Source: Allobosea sp. (lineage in GTDB: Bacteria; Pseudomonadota; Alphaproteobacteria; Rhizobiales; Beijerinckiaceae). Taken from it: a stretch of 64,000 nucleotides of DNA. The notes beneath the pieces are model-generated. The model had not been told where the DNA came from and did no database searches. It was given only the letters and a program-made list of their open reading frames with translations. How positions within the stretch are numbered: position 1 is the first letter of the stretch; each line of letters starts with the position of its first letter. Shown one piece after another: positions 33,078-43,589 of the stretch. The stretch is from NCBI RefSeq assembly GCF_017308015.1, contig NZ_JAFKFW010000003.1, forward strand, positions 186,001-250,000, in the 5' to 3' direction. Made by a program: the position numbers and the translations under genes.

Positions 33078-34025
33078 ATGCGTGAAGGCCTCCTGCCAGC
33101 GACGGTCGCGACCGTCCTCGAACTTTCCACCTCGGGCGAACAGGCCCGGGCCCTCACCGAATTGCTGGGAGAGATTTTCGACCCGACCGAAACCGCGATC
33201 TCGGCCTTCGAGGTCGAGGACGGGATCACCACGCTGTCGCTGAACATCCCGTGGAAGGTCGAGATCTATTTCGCCAATCCGCCCGACGAGGACGCGGTGC
33301 GCGATCTGCTGCGCCCCATCGTCGGCGAACTCGTGGACATCACGCCCTTCACCACGGTCAACACCAAGGACTGGGTCGCCAACAGCCTGGACGGGCTGAA
33401 GCCCGTGCGCGCCGGCCGCGTCCTCGTCCATGGCGCGCATGACCGGCACGTGGTCCGCACCAATGACGTTGCCATCGAGATCGAGGCCGCGCTCGCGTTC
33501 GGCACCGGCCATCACGGGACCACCGCCGGCTGCCTGCTCGCGCTCGATGCCGAGCTGAAGAAGCGCCGCCCGCGCCATGGCATCGATATCGGCACCGGCA
33601 CCGGCATTCTCGGGCTGGCGCTCGCCAAGCAGATCAAGCGCAAGGTCGTCGCCGGCGATATCGACGCGGTCGCGGTCGAGGTCTCCGCCCATAACGCCCG
33701 GCTCAACCACGCGCCGAACGCGCTCGATCTCTATGTCGCGCCGGGCCTGCGCCACGCCAAGGCCTGGCGCCCCGGCCATTTCGATTTCGTCTTCGCCAAT
33801 ATCCTGGCCGGCCCGCTGAAGCGGCTCGCCCCGTCGATCGCGCGCGTGCTCTCGTCGAACGGCACGCTGATCCTGTCAGGCCTGCTGGCGATGGACGTCG
33901 CCGGCGTCGTCTCGGCTTACCGGCATCAGGGCGTCTATCTCGCCAGCCATTCGTTGCGCGAAGGTTGGGCGACGCTGGTCATGAAAAAAGGCGGCGCAGC
34001 CCAGAGGCCACGCCGCCTTGTCTGA
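33078..34025 (+). CDS. prmA: Ribosomal protein L11 methyltransferase
   Basis: Trimethylates L11 (RplK) with SAM. 315 residues, family length. ALAFGTGHHGTTAGCLLAL contains the GTGHHGTT motif of PrmA; SAM motif I is GIDIGTGTGILGLAL; FANILAGPLKRLAP is the family NILA.PL motif. The last codons (MKKGGAAQRPRRLV) overlap a hairpin and A-run that act as a terminator on the other strand. Confidence 0.95.
   Translation: MREGLLPATVATVLELSTSGEQARALTELLGEIFDPTETAISAFEVEDGITTLSLNIPWKVEIYFANPPDEDAVRDLLRPIVGELVDITPFTTVNTKDWVANSLDGLKPVRAGRVLVHGAHDRHVVRTNDVAIEIEAALAFGTGHHGTTAGCLLALDAELKKRRPRHGIDIGTGTGILGLALAKQIKRKVVAGDIDAVAVEVSAHNARLNHAPNALDLYVAPGLRHAKAWRPGHFDFVFANILAGPLKRLAPSIARVLSSNGTLILSGLLAMDVAGVVSAYRHQGVYLASHSLREGWATLVMKKGGAAQRPRRLV
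33984..34019 (-). terminator. Terminator for leftward small genes, inside the end of prmA
   Basis: Stem AAGGCGGCG/CGCCGCCTT with a 14-base loop, and six T on the minus strand. It would end transcripts from the 42-residue gene at 34072-34200; the same bases are the last codons of prmA. Confidence 0.65.
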
Positions 34026-34071
34026 CCTCCTGCGCTTCCTCGGGGAAGCGCGAGGCCGTTACGCGTTCGGC

Positions 34072-34200
34072 TCAGAAGCCGATATAGCCGTACTTCTTCT
34101 CGGCATCGGCCTGCAGGCTGCGGGCATCGTGCCAGACGGCGGCGGCGAACTTCGCGGCATCGGCGATCTGTTCGTAGATGTGCTTGATGATGGCGATCAT
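34072..34200 (-). CDS. 42-residue conserved-looking small protein
   Basis: ATG with AAGGA about eight bases upstream and a TGA stop, too short for the usual ORF cut-off. Sequence starts MIAIIKHIYEQIADAAKFAA and ends KKYGYIGF; it is one amphipathic helix with aromatic ends, no cysteine and no full membrane segment. It follows the 80-residue gene on the same strand by 56 bases and precedes a terminator, which supports a real transcription unit. Family not recognised. Confidence 0.5.
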   Translation of the reverse strand: MIAIIKHIYEQIADAAKFAAAVWHDARSLQADAEKKYGYIGF

Positions 34201-34256
34201 GATGAAGGTCCTTGAAGGTTGCCTGCTGCGCGGCGCGAGGCCGCGGCGGCATGAAT

Positions 34257-34499
34257 TCAGCGGTTGAAAGGCAGGGAGACGTCGCTTGACAGCGTCGCGG
34301 ACGGGTAGCCGCCCAGCACGATCTCGGCCTCGTTGACGAGGAGGTTGCGGGCGCGCAGTTCGCGAGCTGCTGAGCGCTGGCGGCTCGCGACGAGCGCGGC
34401 GTAGAAGCGTTGCATCAGGCCAGGCTTGCTGGCGCGGGTTTCGCCGCGGGTCCGAGCCGATACAGGCAGCAGGTCGGCATTATCCAACACGTAAGTCAT
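34257..34499 (-). CDS. 80-residue uncharacterised protein with basic helical core
   Basis: ATG preceded by GGAGA at seven bases. Residues 28-55 (MQRFYAALVASRQRSAARELRAR) form a basic amphipathic helix similar in style to the core of small DUF1127-like proteins of Hyphomicrobiales, but the match is not firm. N- and C-terminal parts are polar. Likely co-transcribed with the 42-residue gene. A+T-rich upstream bases with repeated GCATAT words (34595-34620) suggest a regulated promoter. Function unknown. Confidence 0.55.
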   Translation of the reverse strand: MTYVLDNADLLPVSARTRGETRASKPGLMQRFYAALVASRQRSAARELRARNLLVNEAEIVLGGYPSATLSSDVSLPFNR

Positions 34500-34769
34500 G
34501 GGTCCATCTCCGAAAAACGAAGGACAGTCCCGGTCGCTTCCTCGTTCTCTTATGCGACCAAGGTGGGGTCATTTCGCACTTGCGAGAAGATATGTTCGCA
34601 TATGCAAGATATGCAGAAAACGCATGCGATCCGTCCATATCCATTAATGTTTGCGCAGATTGCATAACCAATCGGCACAATGCGGAGCAGGAAGGCTGCC
34701 CCGTCCCACGGAACGGGCAGCTCGCGGCCGACGCATTTGCGCTGGCGCTTTCGCGAACGCGAGGCAACG

Positions 34770-36632
34770 ATGCCGCGACCCAAGCCGGACCCCGCCATGA
34801 CCGATTCGATCCTGCCGACCTGCCGTTTCCAGTCCTTCTCCGAGCCGAGCGATCCGAAGCTCGTCGCCGGCCGCGTCGCCGCCCTGCGCAAGGCGCTGGC
34901 AGCGCAGGGACTCGACGGCTTCGTCATCCCGCGCGCCGATGAGCATCAGGGCGAATATGTCCCGGCTCACATGGCCCGCCTCGCCTGGCTGACCGGCTTC
35001 ACCGGCTCGGCCGGCAATGCGGTGGTGCTGTCCGACAAGGCGGCGCTGATCGTCGACGGCCGCTACACCATCCAGTCGGCCGAGCAGACCGACACCACCG
35101 TCGTCACGCCGGCCCGCATGGAGGAGACGCCGCTGGAGCGCTGGGTCGAGCAGAACCTGCCGGCCGGCGGCAAGCTCGGCTACGATCCCTGGCTGCATAC
35201 GGTGGACGGCCTCGCCCGCCTCGAAAAGGCAGCGGCCGCGGCCGGCGGCAGCCTCGTCGCCGTCAAGGCCAATCCGGTCGACGCACTCTGGAGCGACCGC
35301 CCTGCCCCGCCGGCCGCACCGATCAAGGCGCATCCGGCCGCCTTCGCAGGCGAGGACAGCGCCGCGAAACTCGCCCGTATCCAGAAGGCGCTGACAGAGG
35401 CCAGGGTCGACGCACTCGTCGTTTCCGATCCGCACGCGCTCGCCTGGGTCTTCAATATCCGCGGCGGCGATGTCGAGCACACGCCGCTGCCGCTCGGCTA
35501 TTCCATCGTCCCGCGTGAAGGCCGGCCGACCGTCTTCCTCGCGCCGGAGAAGATCACCAACGAGGCCGGCGATGCGATCGGCGCCGTCGGCGAGATCGCG
35601 CCTCCGGCCGAACTCGACAAGCAGATCGCGAAACTCGGCGCGGCCAAAGCCAAGGTCCGGCTCGATGCCGCGACCGCCGCTTCGGCGCTGGCGACCCTGA
35701 TCCGCGACGCCGGCGGCACGCCCGATGCGGGCTCCGATCCGATCGCGCTGATGAAGGCGCGCAAGAACGAAGCCGAGCTGGATGGCGCCCGCAACGCCCA
35801 TCTGCGCGATGGCGCCGTCATGGTGCGCTACCTGTCCTGGCTGGCACGCGAGGCGCCGAAAGGCGGCCTCACCGAGATTGACGCCGTCGCCGCGCTCGAG
35901 GCCGAGCGTTTGAAGACCGGCCTGCTCAAGGACGTCTCCTTCACCACCATCGCCGGTGCCGGCCCCAATGCGGCGCTGCCGCATTACCGCGTCAGCGAGG
36001 CGAGCAATCGCAAGCTGGAGCCGGGCATCTTCCTGGTCGATTCAGGTGGCCAGTACGAGGACGGCACCACCGACATCACCCGCACCATGGTGATCGGCAC
36101 CCCCACGGCCGAAATGCGCGACCGCTATACCCGCGTGCTCAAGGGGCATGTGGCGATCTCGCGGCTGGTCTTCGTCAAGGGTACCTCGGGCGCGCAGCTC
36201 GACGCCTTCGCCCGGCTGCCGCTCTGGCAGGGCGGCTTCGATTTCGATCACGGCACCGGCCACGGCGTCGGCAGCTATCTCTCGGTGCATGAAGGGCCGC
36301 AGCGCCTCTCCAAGCTCGGCACCACGCCGCTGGAGCCGGGCATGATTCTCTCCAACGAGCCCGGCTACTACAAGCAGGGCGAATACGGCATCCGCATCGA
36401 GAACCTGATCGTCGTCGAGGAGCGCCGGATCCCCGGAGCCGAGCGGACGGTCTACGGCTTCGAGACGATCACCTGGTGCCCCTATGAGCGCGCCCTGATC
36501 GAGAAGGACATGCTCGATGCCGGCGAGATCGCCTGGATCGACGCCTATCACGCCAAGGTCTGGGAAAAACTCTCGCCGCAGGTCGAGGGCGAGGCGAAGG
36601 CGTGGCTGGAGCAGGCCTGCCGGCCGCTTTAG
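34770..36632 (+). CDS. pepP: Xaa-Pro aminopeptidase (M24B), long form
   Basis: Removes N-terminal residues that precede proline; di-metal enzyme. 620 residues, like the eukaryotic-type aminopeptidase P with two creatinase N-domains (about 10-150 and 185-330) before the pita-bread catalytic domain (about 340-560). Metal ligands are visible: Asp in VDSGGQYEDGTTDITRT (two Asp), His in HGTGHGVG, Glu in NEPGYY and Glu in GIRIENL. The ATG chosen follows GAGG by six bases; ATG for M-T-D-S-I, nine codons later, is also possible. C-terminal extension of about 60 residues is typical of the long form. Confidence 0.92.
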   Translation: MPRPKPDPAMTDSILPTCRFQSFSEPSDPKLVAGRVAALRKALAAQGLDGFVIPRADEHQGEYVPAHMARLAWLTGFTGSAGNAVVLSDKAALIVDGRYTIQSAEQTDTTVVTPARMEETPLERWVEQNLPAGGKLGYDPWLHTVDGLARLEKAAAAAGGSLVAVKANPVDALWSDRPAPPAAPIKAHPAAFAGEDSAAKLARIQKALTEARVDALVVSDPHALAWVFNIRGGDVEHTPLPLGYSIVPREGRPTVFLAPEKITNEAGDAIGAVGEIAPPAELDKQIAKLGAAKAKVRLDAATAASALATLIRDAGGTPDAGSDPIALMKARKNEAELDGARNAHLRDGAVMVRYLSWLAREAPKGGLTEIDAVAALEAERLKTGLLKDVSFTTIAGAGPNAALPHYRVSEASNRKLEPGIFLVDSGGQYEDGTTDITRTMVIGTPTAEMRDRYTRVLKGHVAISRLVFVKGTSGAQLDAFARLPLWQGGFDFDHGTGHGVGSYLSVHEGPQRLSKLGTTPLEPGMILSNEPGYYKQGEYGIRIENLIVVEERRIPGAERTVYGFETITWCPYERALIEKDMLDAGEIAWIDAYHAKVWEKLSPQVEGEAKAWLEQACRPL

Positions 36633-36741
36633 AACCCCACGTCATCGTCGGGCTCGTCCCGACCATCCACGTCTTCGCTGGTCGAAGGTCGCGTTCAAAA
36701 CGTGGATACTCGCCACAAGGGCCAGCATGACGGCGCGCTTG

Positions 36742-37041
36742 CTAGAGCACCATCCTGAACCCAACCACCGCAACAACCCCGACCGCGACCACGCCCAGCA
36801 AGGGCAGCCGCGTCGCGGCGAGTGCCGTCACCGCCGCCGCCGCCGTCTCCGCCCAGCCGGTCGCAAGTGCGCTCGGCGCGATCACCGCGATCAGCACAGC
36901 CGGCGGAATCGCGTCGAAAGCTGCCTGCGCGCGCGGCGAGAGGCTGAGTCGCCCGGCCAATGCCAGCCCGGCGACACGCGTGAAATAGGTCACGATCGCC
37001 ATGCCCAGGAAGGCGAGAAGATTGATCGGATCGACGCTCAC
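36742..37041 (-). CDS. azlD: AzlD branched-chain amino-acid exporter, small subunit
   Basis: 99 residues, four hydrophobic helices, AzlD domain (NLLAFLGMAIVTYFTRVAGLAL at the start, a conserved FTR...R pattern). Works with AzlC to export branched-chain amino acids or toxic analogues. GTG start overlaps the azlC stop by four bases (GTGA). Confidence 0.9.
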   Translation of the reverse strand: MSVDPINLLAFLGMAIVTYFTRVAGLALAGRLSLSPRAQAAFDAIPPAVLIAVIAPSALATGWAETAAAAVTALAATRLPLLGVVAVGVVAVVGFRMVL

Positions 37042-37751
37042 GCCTCGGCCTCCTTGGTGACCGGCTGCTCTTCGCTGCCCGCCGCGAGCCACGCCGCAAG
37101 CAATCCGCACAGAGCCCCCGCAGCGACATGCCAGGGCGGCCCGACGAGCCGATAGGTCACGGCCGAGGCGATGCCGGCCGCAGCCACCGTCCAGAACGTC
37201 ACCCGTCCCTTCCAGAAAGCGGCGACGAGCGCGATGAACAGCGCCGTGAAGGCGAAATCGGCGCCGAGCCGCTTGGGGTCACCCAGCACGGCACCGATCA
37301 TCGCGCCGAGCGTAGAATTGATCAGCCAGCCCGCGACGAAGGGGATGACCATCGCGAACCAGTAGGCCGGCGTCAGGCGGTGGGTGCGGGCGCGCTTCTC
37401 GGCCAGCGCCCAGTTCTCGTCGGCCATGTAGTAGAGGCCGAGGAATTTCTGCCAGCGGCTGAAGCCCTGCAGCTTCGGCGCAAGAGAAGCCCCCATCAGC
37501 ACATGACGCGCATTGATGAGCAACGTCGAGAACACCAGCGCGGCGACCGGCGCGGGGCTCGCCCAGAGTTCGATCGCTGCGAACTGCGCCCCGCCGGCGA
37601 AGACCATGAGGCTCATCAGGAAGACTTCGAGGGGCGAGAGCCCCTTGCTGGCCGCGACCGCGCCGAAGAGCAGCCCGATGGGCGCCGCAGCCACCGCAGC
37701 CGGCCAGATATCGTTCAGGCCGCGCCTGATGTCGTCGCGGATCGTGGACAT
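37038..37751 (-). CDS. azlC: AzlC branched-chain amino-acid exporter, large subunit
   Basis: 237 residues, about seven membrane helices. Family landmarks are AAAPIGLLFGAVAASKGLSPLEVFLMSLMVFAGGAQFAAIEL near the N-terminus and INARHVLMGASL in the middle. Start ATG (M-S-T-I-R-D-D) chosen because upstream residues lack homology; ribosome-binding site weak. Forms an operon with azlD and follows an AraC-type gene 31 bases upstream on the same strand, a common regulator-exporter pairing. Confidence 0.92.
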   Translation of the reverse strand: MSTIRDDIRRGLNDIWPAAVAAAPIGLLFGAVAASKGLSPLEVFLMSLMVFAGGAQFAAIELWASPAPVAALVFSTLLINARHVLMGASLAPKLQGFSRWQKFLGLYYMADENWALAEKRARTHRLTPAYWFAMVIPFVAGWLINSTLGAMIGAVLGDPKRLGADFAFTALFIALVAAFWKGRVTFWTVAAAGIASAVTYRLVGPPWHVAAGALCGLLAAWLAAGSEEQPVTKEAEA

Positions 37752-37782
37752 GCAATGGGTTCTTTCGAAGAATGTGCCGGTC

Positions 37783-38646
37783 TCAGGCGGCATGCGCCGC
37801 GCGGAAGGCTCCGGGCGTGACGCCAAAGCGGGCCTTGAAGGCACGGGTCAGATGCGGCTGGTCGCAGAATCCGGTCGCCGCCGCGACCTCGCCGGGCATC
37901 TCGCCGCGCCGTAATCGCTCGCGCGCTCGCCGCACACGGACATCGACCAGATAGGCATGGGGTGTCAGCCCGGTTTCGCTCCGGAAGGCGCGGATCAGGT
38001 GGTGGCGCGGCAAGCCGGTGAGCCGTGCCAGATCGGCCAGCGACAGATCCTCTTCATAGCGGGTCTCGAAGACTTCGCGGGCCCGAGCAACGGACCCGCT
38101 CTCCACGCCCACCGGCCGAGCGGCGAGATCGGCATGATGCGTCAGGCAGCGGGCATAGAAGCGCAACAGCATTTCCTCGCCAGCCAGTTGGTCCCCGCCA
38201 TCCTCGATCGCACGATGAGCAGCTGCGAAGAGCGCCGCGCCCTCGGCATCCTCGACCAGAGGCTGTGGAAAGAACGGCGTCCCGATCGCATCCCGGCCAC
38301 TCAGTGAAGCCGCCACCTCGCGGATCAGCCCGACCTCGGGATAGGTCATGCGGTAGCTGTAGCCCGGCCCATAGGGCTCACCGTCATGCGTCTCGAGCGG
38401 ATTGACGAAAGTGATCTGACCCGGCCGCGCATAGTGACGCACGCCGCGGACCCGGAAGGTTTCGCAGCCAGCTTCGATGGCGCCCATGACATAGCTGTCG
38501 TGCTGGTGCGGCGCGTACGCGTGGCTGCGGAAGGTTGCGGCAAGGCAATCCAGCCCACCGAAGCGTGCGGCTGGAAACAGCTTTGCCCGCTCGCCGGCGA
38601 CGAGCGTTTCCAAGCCTAATGTCTCAACGTGGGTGACTGCTTCCAT
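37783..38646 (-). CDS. AraC-family regulator of the azlCD exporter
   Basis: 287 residues. An N-terminal cupin sensor (HDSYVMGAIEAGCETFRVRGVRHYARPGQITFVNPLETHDGEP, about 50-95) and a C-terminal double helix-turn-helix domain (LADLARLTGLPRHHLIRAFRSETGLTPHAYLVDVRVRRARERL, then GFCDQPHLTRAFKARFGVTPGAFR). Upstream of and co-oriented with azlCD, so it probably controls that operon in response to an amino acid or drug analogue. ATG at 38646 is preferred to the upstream extension. Confidence 0.88.
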   Translation of the reverse strand: MEAVTHVETLGLETLVAGERAKLFPAARFGGLDCLAATFRSHAYAPHQHDSYVMGAIEAGCETFRVRGVRHYARPGQITFVNPLETHDGEPYGPGYSYRMTYPEVGLIREVAASLSGRDAIGTPFFPQPLVEDAEGAALFAAAHRAIEDGGDQLAGEEMLLRFYARCLTHHADLAARPVGVESGSVARAREVFETRYEEDLSLADLARLTGLPRHHLIRAFRSETGLTPHAYLVDVRVRRARERLRRGEMPGEVAAATGFCDQPHLTRAFKARFGVTPGAFRAAHAA

Positions 38647-38742
38647 GGTGCAAGCATAGACCCTCTCGCCCCGTTGCTGTCTTGAAGAAAAGTGATCGGG
38701 CACATCACGCGCCCGATCGGTTTTGCCGCTCTCGACAGAGCC

Positions 38743-39987
38743 TTAGAGAGCGTGTGCGGCGGCTCCTGCCCCGACACGCTCGGGGCTCCTGGAGCCCAGC
38801 AGCAGCACGCCTGCTCCGCCGACCAGCGTCGCGACGGTTGCATAAGCGATGACTCCGAGCGTCCCGAAGCCATCGACCAGCAGGCCGCCGAAGACGGCGC
38901 CGCTCGCGATCGCGATCTGGAAGGCCGCGACGATCAGACCGCCGGCCGATTCGGCCTCATCTTCCGGCGCGACGCGCACCAGCCAGGTCTGGAAGCCGAC
39001 CGGCAACGCGCCGAAGGCGAAGCCCCAAAGCCCGACCGCGATGGCCGAGGCAAGCGGCGACGCACCGACGAAGAGCAGGCTCACGCCCACCAGCGCGATC
39101 AGGAAGGCACCGAAGACAACCGAGGCCTTGGCGCTGCGTGCCGTGATCGCCCCGCCCGCGAAATTGCCGAAGAAGCCACCGACGCCATAGGCCAGCAGGA
39201 CGAACGAGATCGCTTCGACCGAAAGCCTGGGGATCTGCTCCAGGAAGGGGCGAATATAGGTGAAGCCCGCGAAATGGCCGGAGATCACCACGACGATGCC
39301 GGCGAGCACGAGCGCGATGCTGGGCTGGCCGAGCAGGCGGAACAGCGTGCGGATATCGGGCGAGCCGCGCGCCGGCAGGCGCGGCAATACCGCGATCTGG
39401 ACGACCAGCGCCGCGACGCCGACCAGCGCCGAGAGCCAGAACACGAAGCGCCAGCCCATCACGTTGCCGAGATAGGCGCCGATCGGCGCAGCGCTGACAG
39501 TGGCGAGGGAGACCCCGGCGAAGATCAGCGACATCGCCTTGGGCAAGGCGCGGGGCGGCACGAGCCGCATCGCGGTCGCCGCGACCATCGACCAGAAAGC
39601 GCCGAGCCCGATGCCGAGCAGCACGCGGGCGAAGAGCAGTGTCGGCAGATTGGTCGCCACGGCGGCGATGATGCTGGACACGATCAGCAGGCCGGTCAGC
39701 GACCAGATCACGATGCGCCGGTCGATACCGCGTGTCACGATGGCCGCGGCGAGGCCGGCGATGCCGCCGACGACCGCGGTCGCGGTCACCGCCTGCCCGG
39801 CGGCGCCGACGGAAACGCCGACATCGGCTGCCATCGGGGTCAGCAGGCTCGCCGGCAGGAACTCGGCCGTGACGAGGCCGAAGACGCCGAAGGTCAGGGA
39901 GGTGACGGCGGCCCAGGCCGGCTTGTCGCGGGCCTCCTCGGTGCTGTCGTCGAATTCAAGGGCAGTGGCGGACAGGGAATCTGACAT
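38743..39987 (-). CDS. MFS efflux transporter (NepI/AraJ-like)
   Basis: 414 residues, 12 predicted helices, Major Facilitator drug:H+ antiporter-1 type: LTFGVFGLVTAEFLPASLL (helix 1 with the family TEF motif), then RLVPPRALPKAMSLIFAGVSLATVSAAPIGAYLG. Similar to purine-nucleoside and sugar/drug exporters (NepI, AraJ, YdhP); substrate unknown. ATG at 39987 follows GGAGAG. Divergent from an AraC regulator with 96 bases between. Confidence 0.87.
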   Translation of the reverse strand: MSDSLSATALEFDDSTEEARDKPAWAAVTSLTFGVFGLVTAEFLPASLLTPMAADVGVSVGAAGQAVTATAVVGGIAGLAAAIVTRGIDRRIVIWSLTGLLIVSSIIAAVATNLPTLLFARVLLGIGLGAFWSMVAATAMRLVPPRALPKAMSLIFAGVSLATVSAAPIGAYLGNVMGWRFVFWLSALVGVAALVVQIAVLPRLPARGSPDIRTLFRLLGQPSIALVLAGIVVVISGHFAGFTYIRPFLEQIPRLSVEAISFVLLAYGVGGFFGNFAGGAITARSAKASVVFGAFLIALVGVSLLFVGASPLASAIAVGLWGFAFGALPVGFQTWLVRVAPEDEAESAGGLIVAAFQIAIASGAVFGGLLVDGFGTLGVIAYATVATLVGGAGVLLLGSRSPERVGAGAAAHAL

Positions 39988-40044
39988 GGGGTCTCTCCAT
40001 GAGGTCGCCGGAAGATGGGCGTGGCCCCGTGGAGTTTCCATGCT

Positions 40045-40062
40045 ATATCATCCGCATATCAT
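40045..40062. promoter_or_regulatory. Tandem ATATCAT repeats, candidate AraC operator
   Basis: ATATCAT at 40045-40051 and 40056-40062, an 11-base period, in the 96-base gap between the divergent MFS exporter and AraC genes. AraC-family dimers often bind direct repeats. No motif of a named regulator was recognised. Confidence 0.4.
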
Positions 40063-40083
40063 GACCGTTCGTCCAGAGTTGCC

Positions 40084-41058
40084 ATGACCGCTTCTGCCGA
40101 CCACCTGACCGAGATGCTCCGCGGACTGAGGCTCGACGGCGTCGATTACAGCCGCTGCCAGTTGGCTGCGCCCTGGGGCATCGTCTACCCGCCGACCCAG
40201 CAGGCCTATTTCCATTTCATCTCGCGCGGCGGCTGCTGGTTGAAGACGCCGGCCGGTGAATGGCTGGAGCTCGCCGATGGCGACACCGTGCTGCTGCCCC
40301 GCGGGGGCGGCCATGTCCTCGCCAGTTCGCCCAAAGCCCTCGCTTCGCCACCCTGCGAATGCCGGGTGCTGGAGGCCTATGGCAATGTCTTCGATGTCAA
40401 GGGCGGCGGCACGGGCGAGCATATGCTGCTCTTCACCGGCCGCATGACCTTCAATGTCGATCTCGACCACCCGTTGCTGCGCCTGATGCCGGACCTGATG
40501 CGGATGAGCGATTTCATCGCCGACGAGCCAGGCCTCCCGCATCTGCTGGAGGCGATGGGCCGCGAGGTGATGCTGGACCGGGTCGGAGCCGGCGGCATCC
40601 TCGCCCGCCTCGCCGACGTGCTGGCGGCGGCGATCATCCGCGCCTGGGTCGAGCGTGGCTGCGGCGCCGCCAAAGGCTGGGTCGCGGCGGCGCGCTGCCC
40701 GGTGATCGGCAAGGTACTGGCCGCGATCCACGCCCATCCCGAAACCGACTGGACCGTGGAAAGCCTTGCCGAACTGATGGGCGCCTCCCGCTCCGGCTTC
40801 GCGGAGCGCTTCGCCGCGGTCGTCGGCGAGACGCCGGCCCGTTATGTCGCGCAGGTGCGGATGCATCAGGCAAGGCAATGGCTCGCCCGCGACAAATTGC
40901 GGATCGCAGTGGTGGCCCAGCGCCTCGGCTACGAGTCGGAAGCCTCGTTCAGCCGCGCCTTCAAGCGCATCACCGGGCTGGCACCGAGTCAGGTCCGGAC
41001 GGCGGGCGAAGCGCCGCCCATGGCGATGTTCACGCCGGCAGCGGAAGCGGCGGAGTAA
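40084..41058 (+). CDS. AraC-family regulator with cupin sensor
   Basis: 324 residues. N-terminal cupin-type effector domain (QQAYFHFISRGGCWLKTPAGEWLELADGDTVLLPRGGGHVL), a middle helical region, and C-terminal AraC DNA-binding domain (LAELMGASRSGFAERFAAVVGETPARYVAQVRMHQARQWL, then AQRLGYESEASFSRAFKRITGLAPSQ). Matches the AraC_binding_2-like exporter regulators that sit divergent to MFS genes. Start ATG at 40084 preferred to a longer frame. Confidence 0.88.
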   Translation: MTASADHLTEMLRGLRLDGVDYSRCQLAAPWGIVYPPTQQAYFHFISRGGCWLKTPAGEWLELADGDTVLLPRGGGHVLASSPKALASPPCECRVLEAYGNVFDVKGGGTGEHMLLFTGRMTFNVDLDHPLLRLMPDLMRMSDFIADEPGLPHLLEAMGREVMLDRVGAGGILARLADVLAAAIIRAWVERGCGAAKGWVAAARCPVIGKVLAAIHAHPETDWTVESLAELMGASRSGFAERFAAVVGETPARYVAQVRMHQARQWLARDKLRIAVVAQRLGYESEASFSRAFKRITGLAPSQVRTAGEAPPMAMFTPAAEAAE

Positions 41059-41078
41059 ATATCCGCCCTCTCCACGCC

Positions 41079-41190
41079 GTCATCCCGGACAAGCCGCGTA
41101 GCGGCGGCGATCCGGGATCCATTCCGGAGCGCTCCCGATAATGGTTCCGGAATGGATCCCGGGTCTTCGCTTCGCTCCGCCCGGGATGAC
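41079..41190. repeat. Nested inverted repeat (GTCATCCCGG type)
   Basis: Outer arms GTCATCCCGG (41079-41088) and CCGGGATGAC (41181-41190); inner perfect 15-bp arms GGGATCCATTCCGGA (41114-41128) and TCCGGAATGGATCCC (41146-41160). It fills the gap between the AraC and ligA genes, which converge on it, and a related copy is at 44751-44844. May serve as a terminator or as a small non-autonomous repeat. Confidence 0.7.
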
Positions 41191-41210
41191 AGCGGAGAAT
41201 GGACAGTTAC

Positions 41211-43385
<2,175 letters not shown>

Positions 43386-43589
43386 TTAGGCGAGATGCGC
43401 GTGACGAGAAAGGGCAGCAGGCTTTGCTGCGAGCGCAAGGCGGTGTCGCCTCGAAAGCCTGCGACAAACCGGGCATTCGCGGGTATAATTTCCAGGCTGG
43501 GAATTGGAAGCTCGACGCCGCAGGCCGTTGACGCCAAGGATCAAGTCGACAGCCACTGGGCGAACCGGGCCGGAACCGGGAGACACGCC

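Noticed and set aside
36641-36675. Another copy of the GTCAT-type repeat after pepP
   Set aside because: CGTCATCGTCGGG and CCCGACCAT are present, but the arms are short and imperfect; not enough to call a member.
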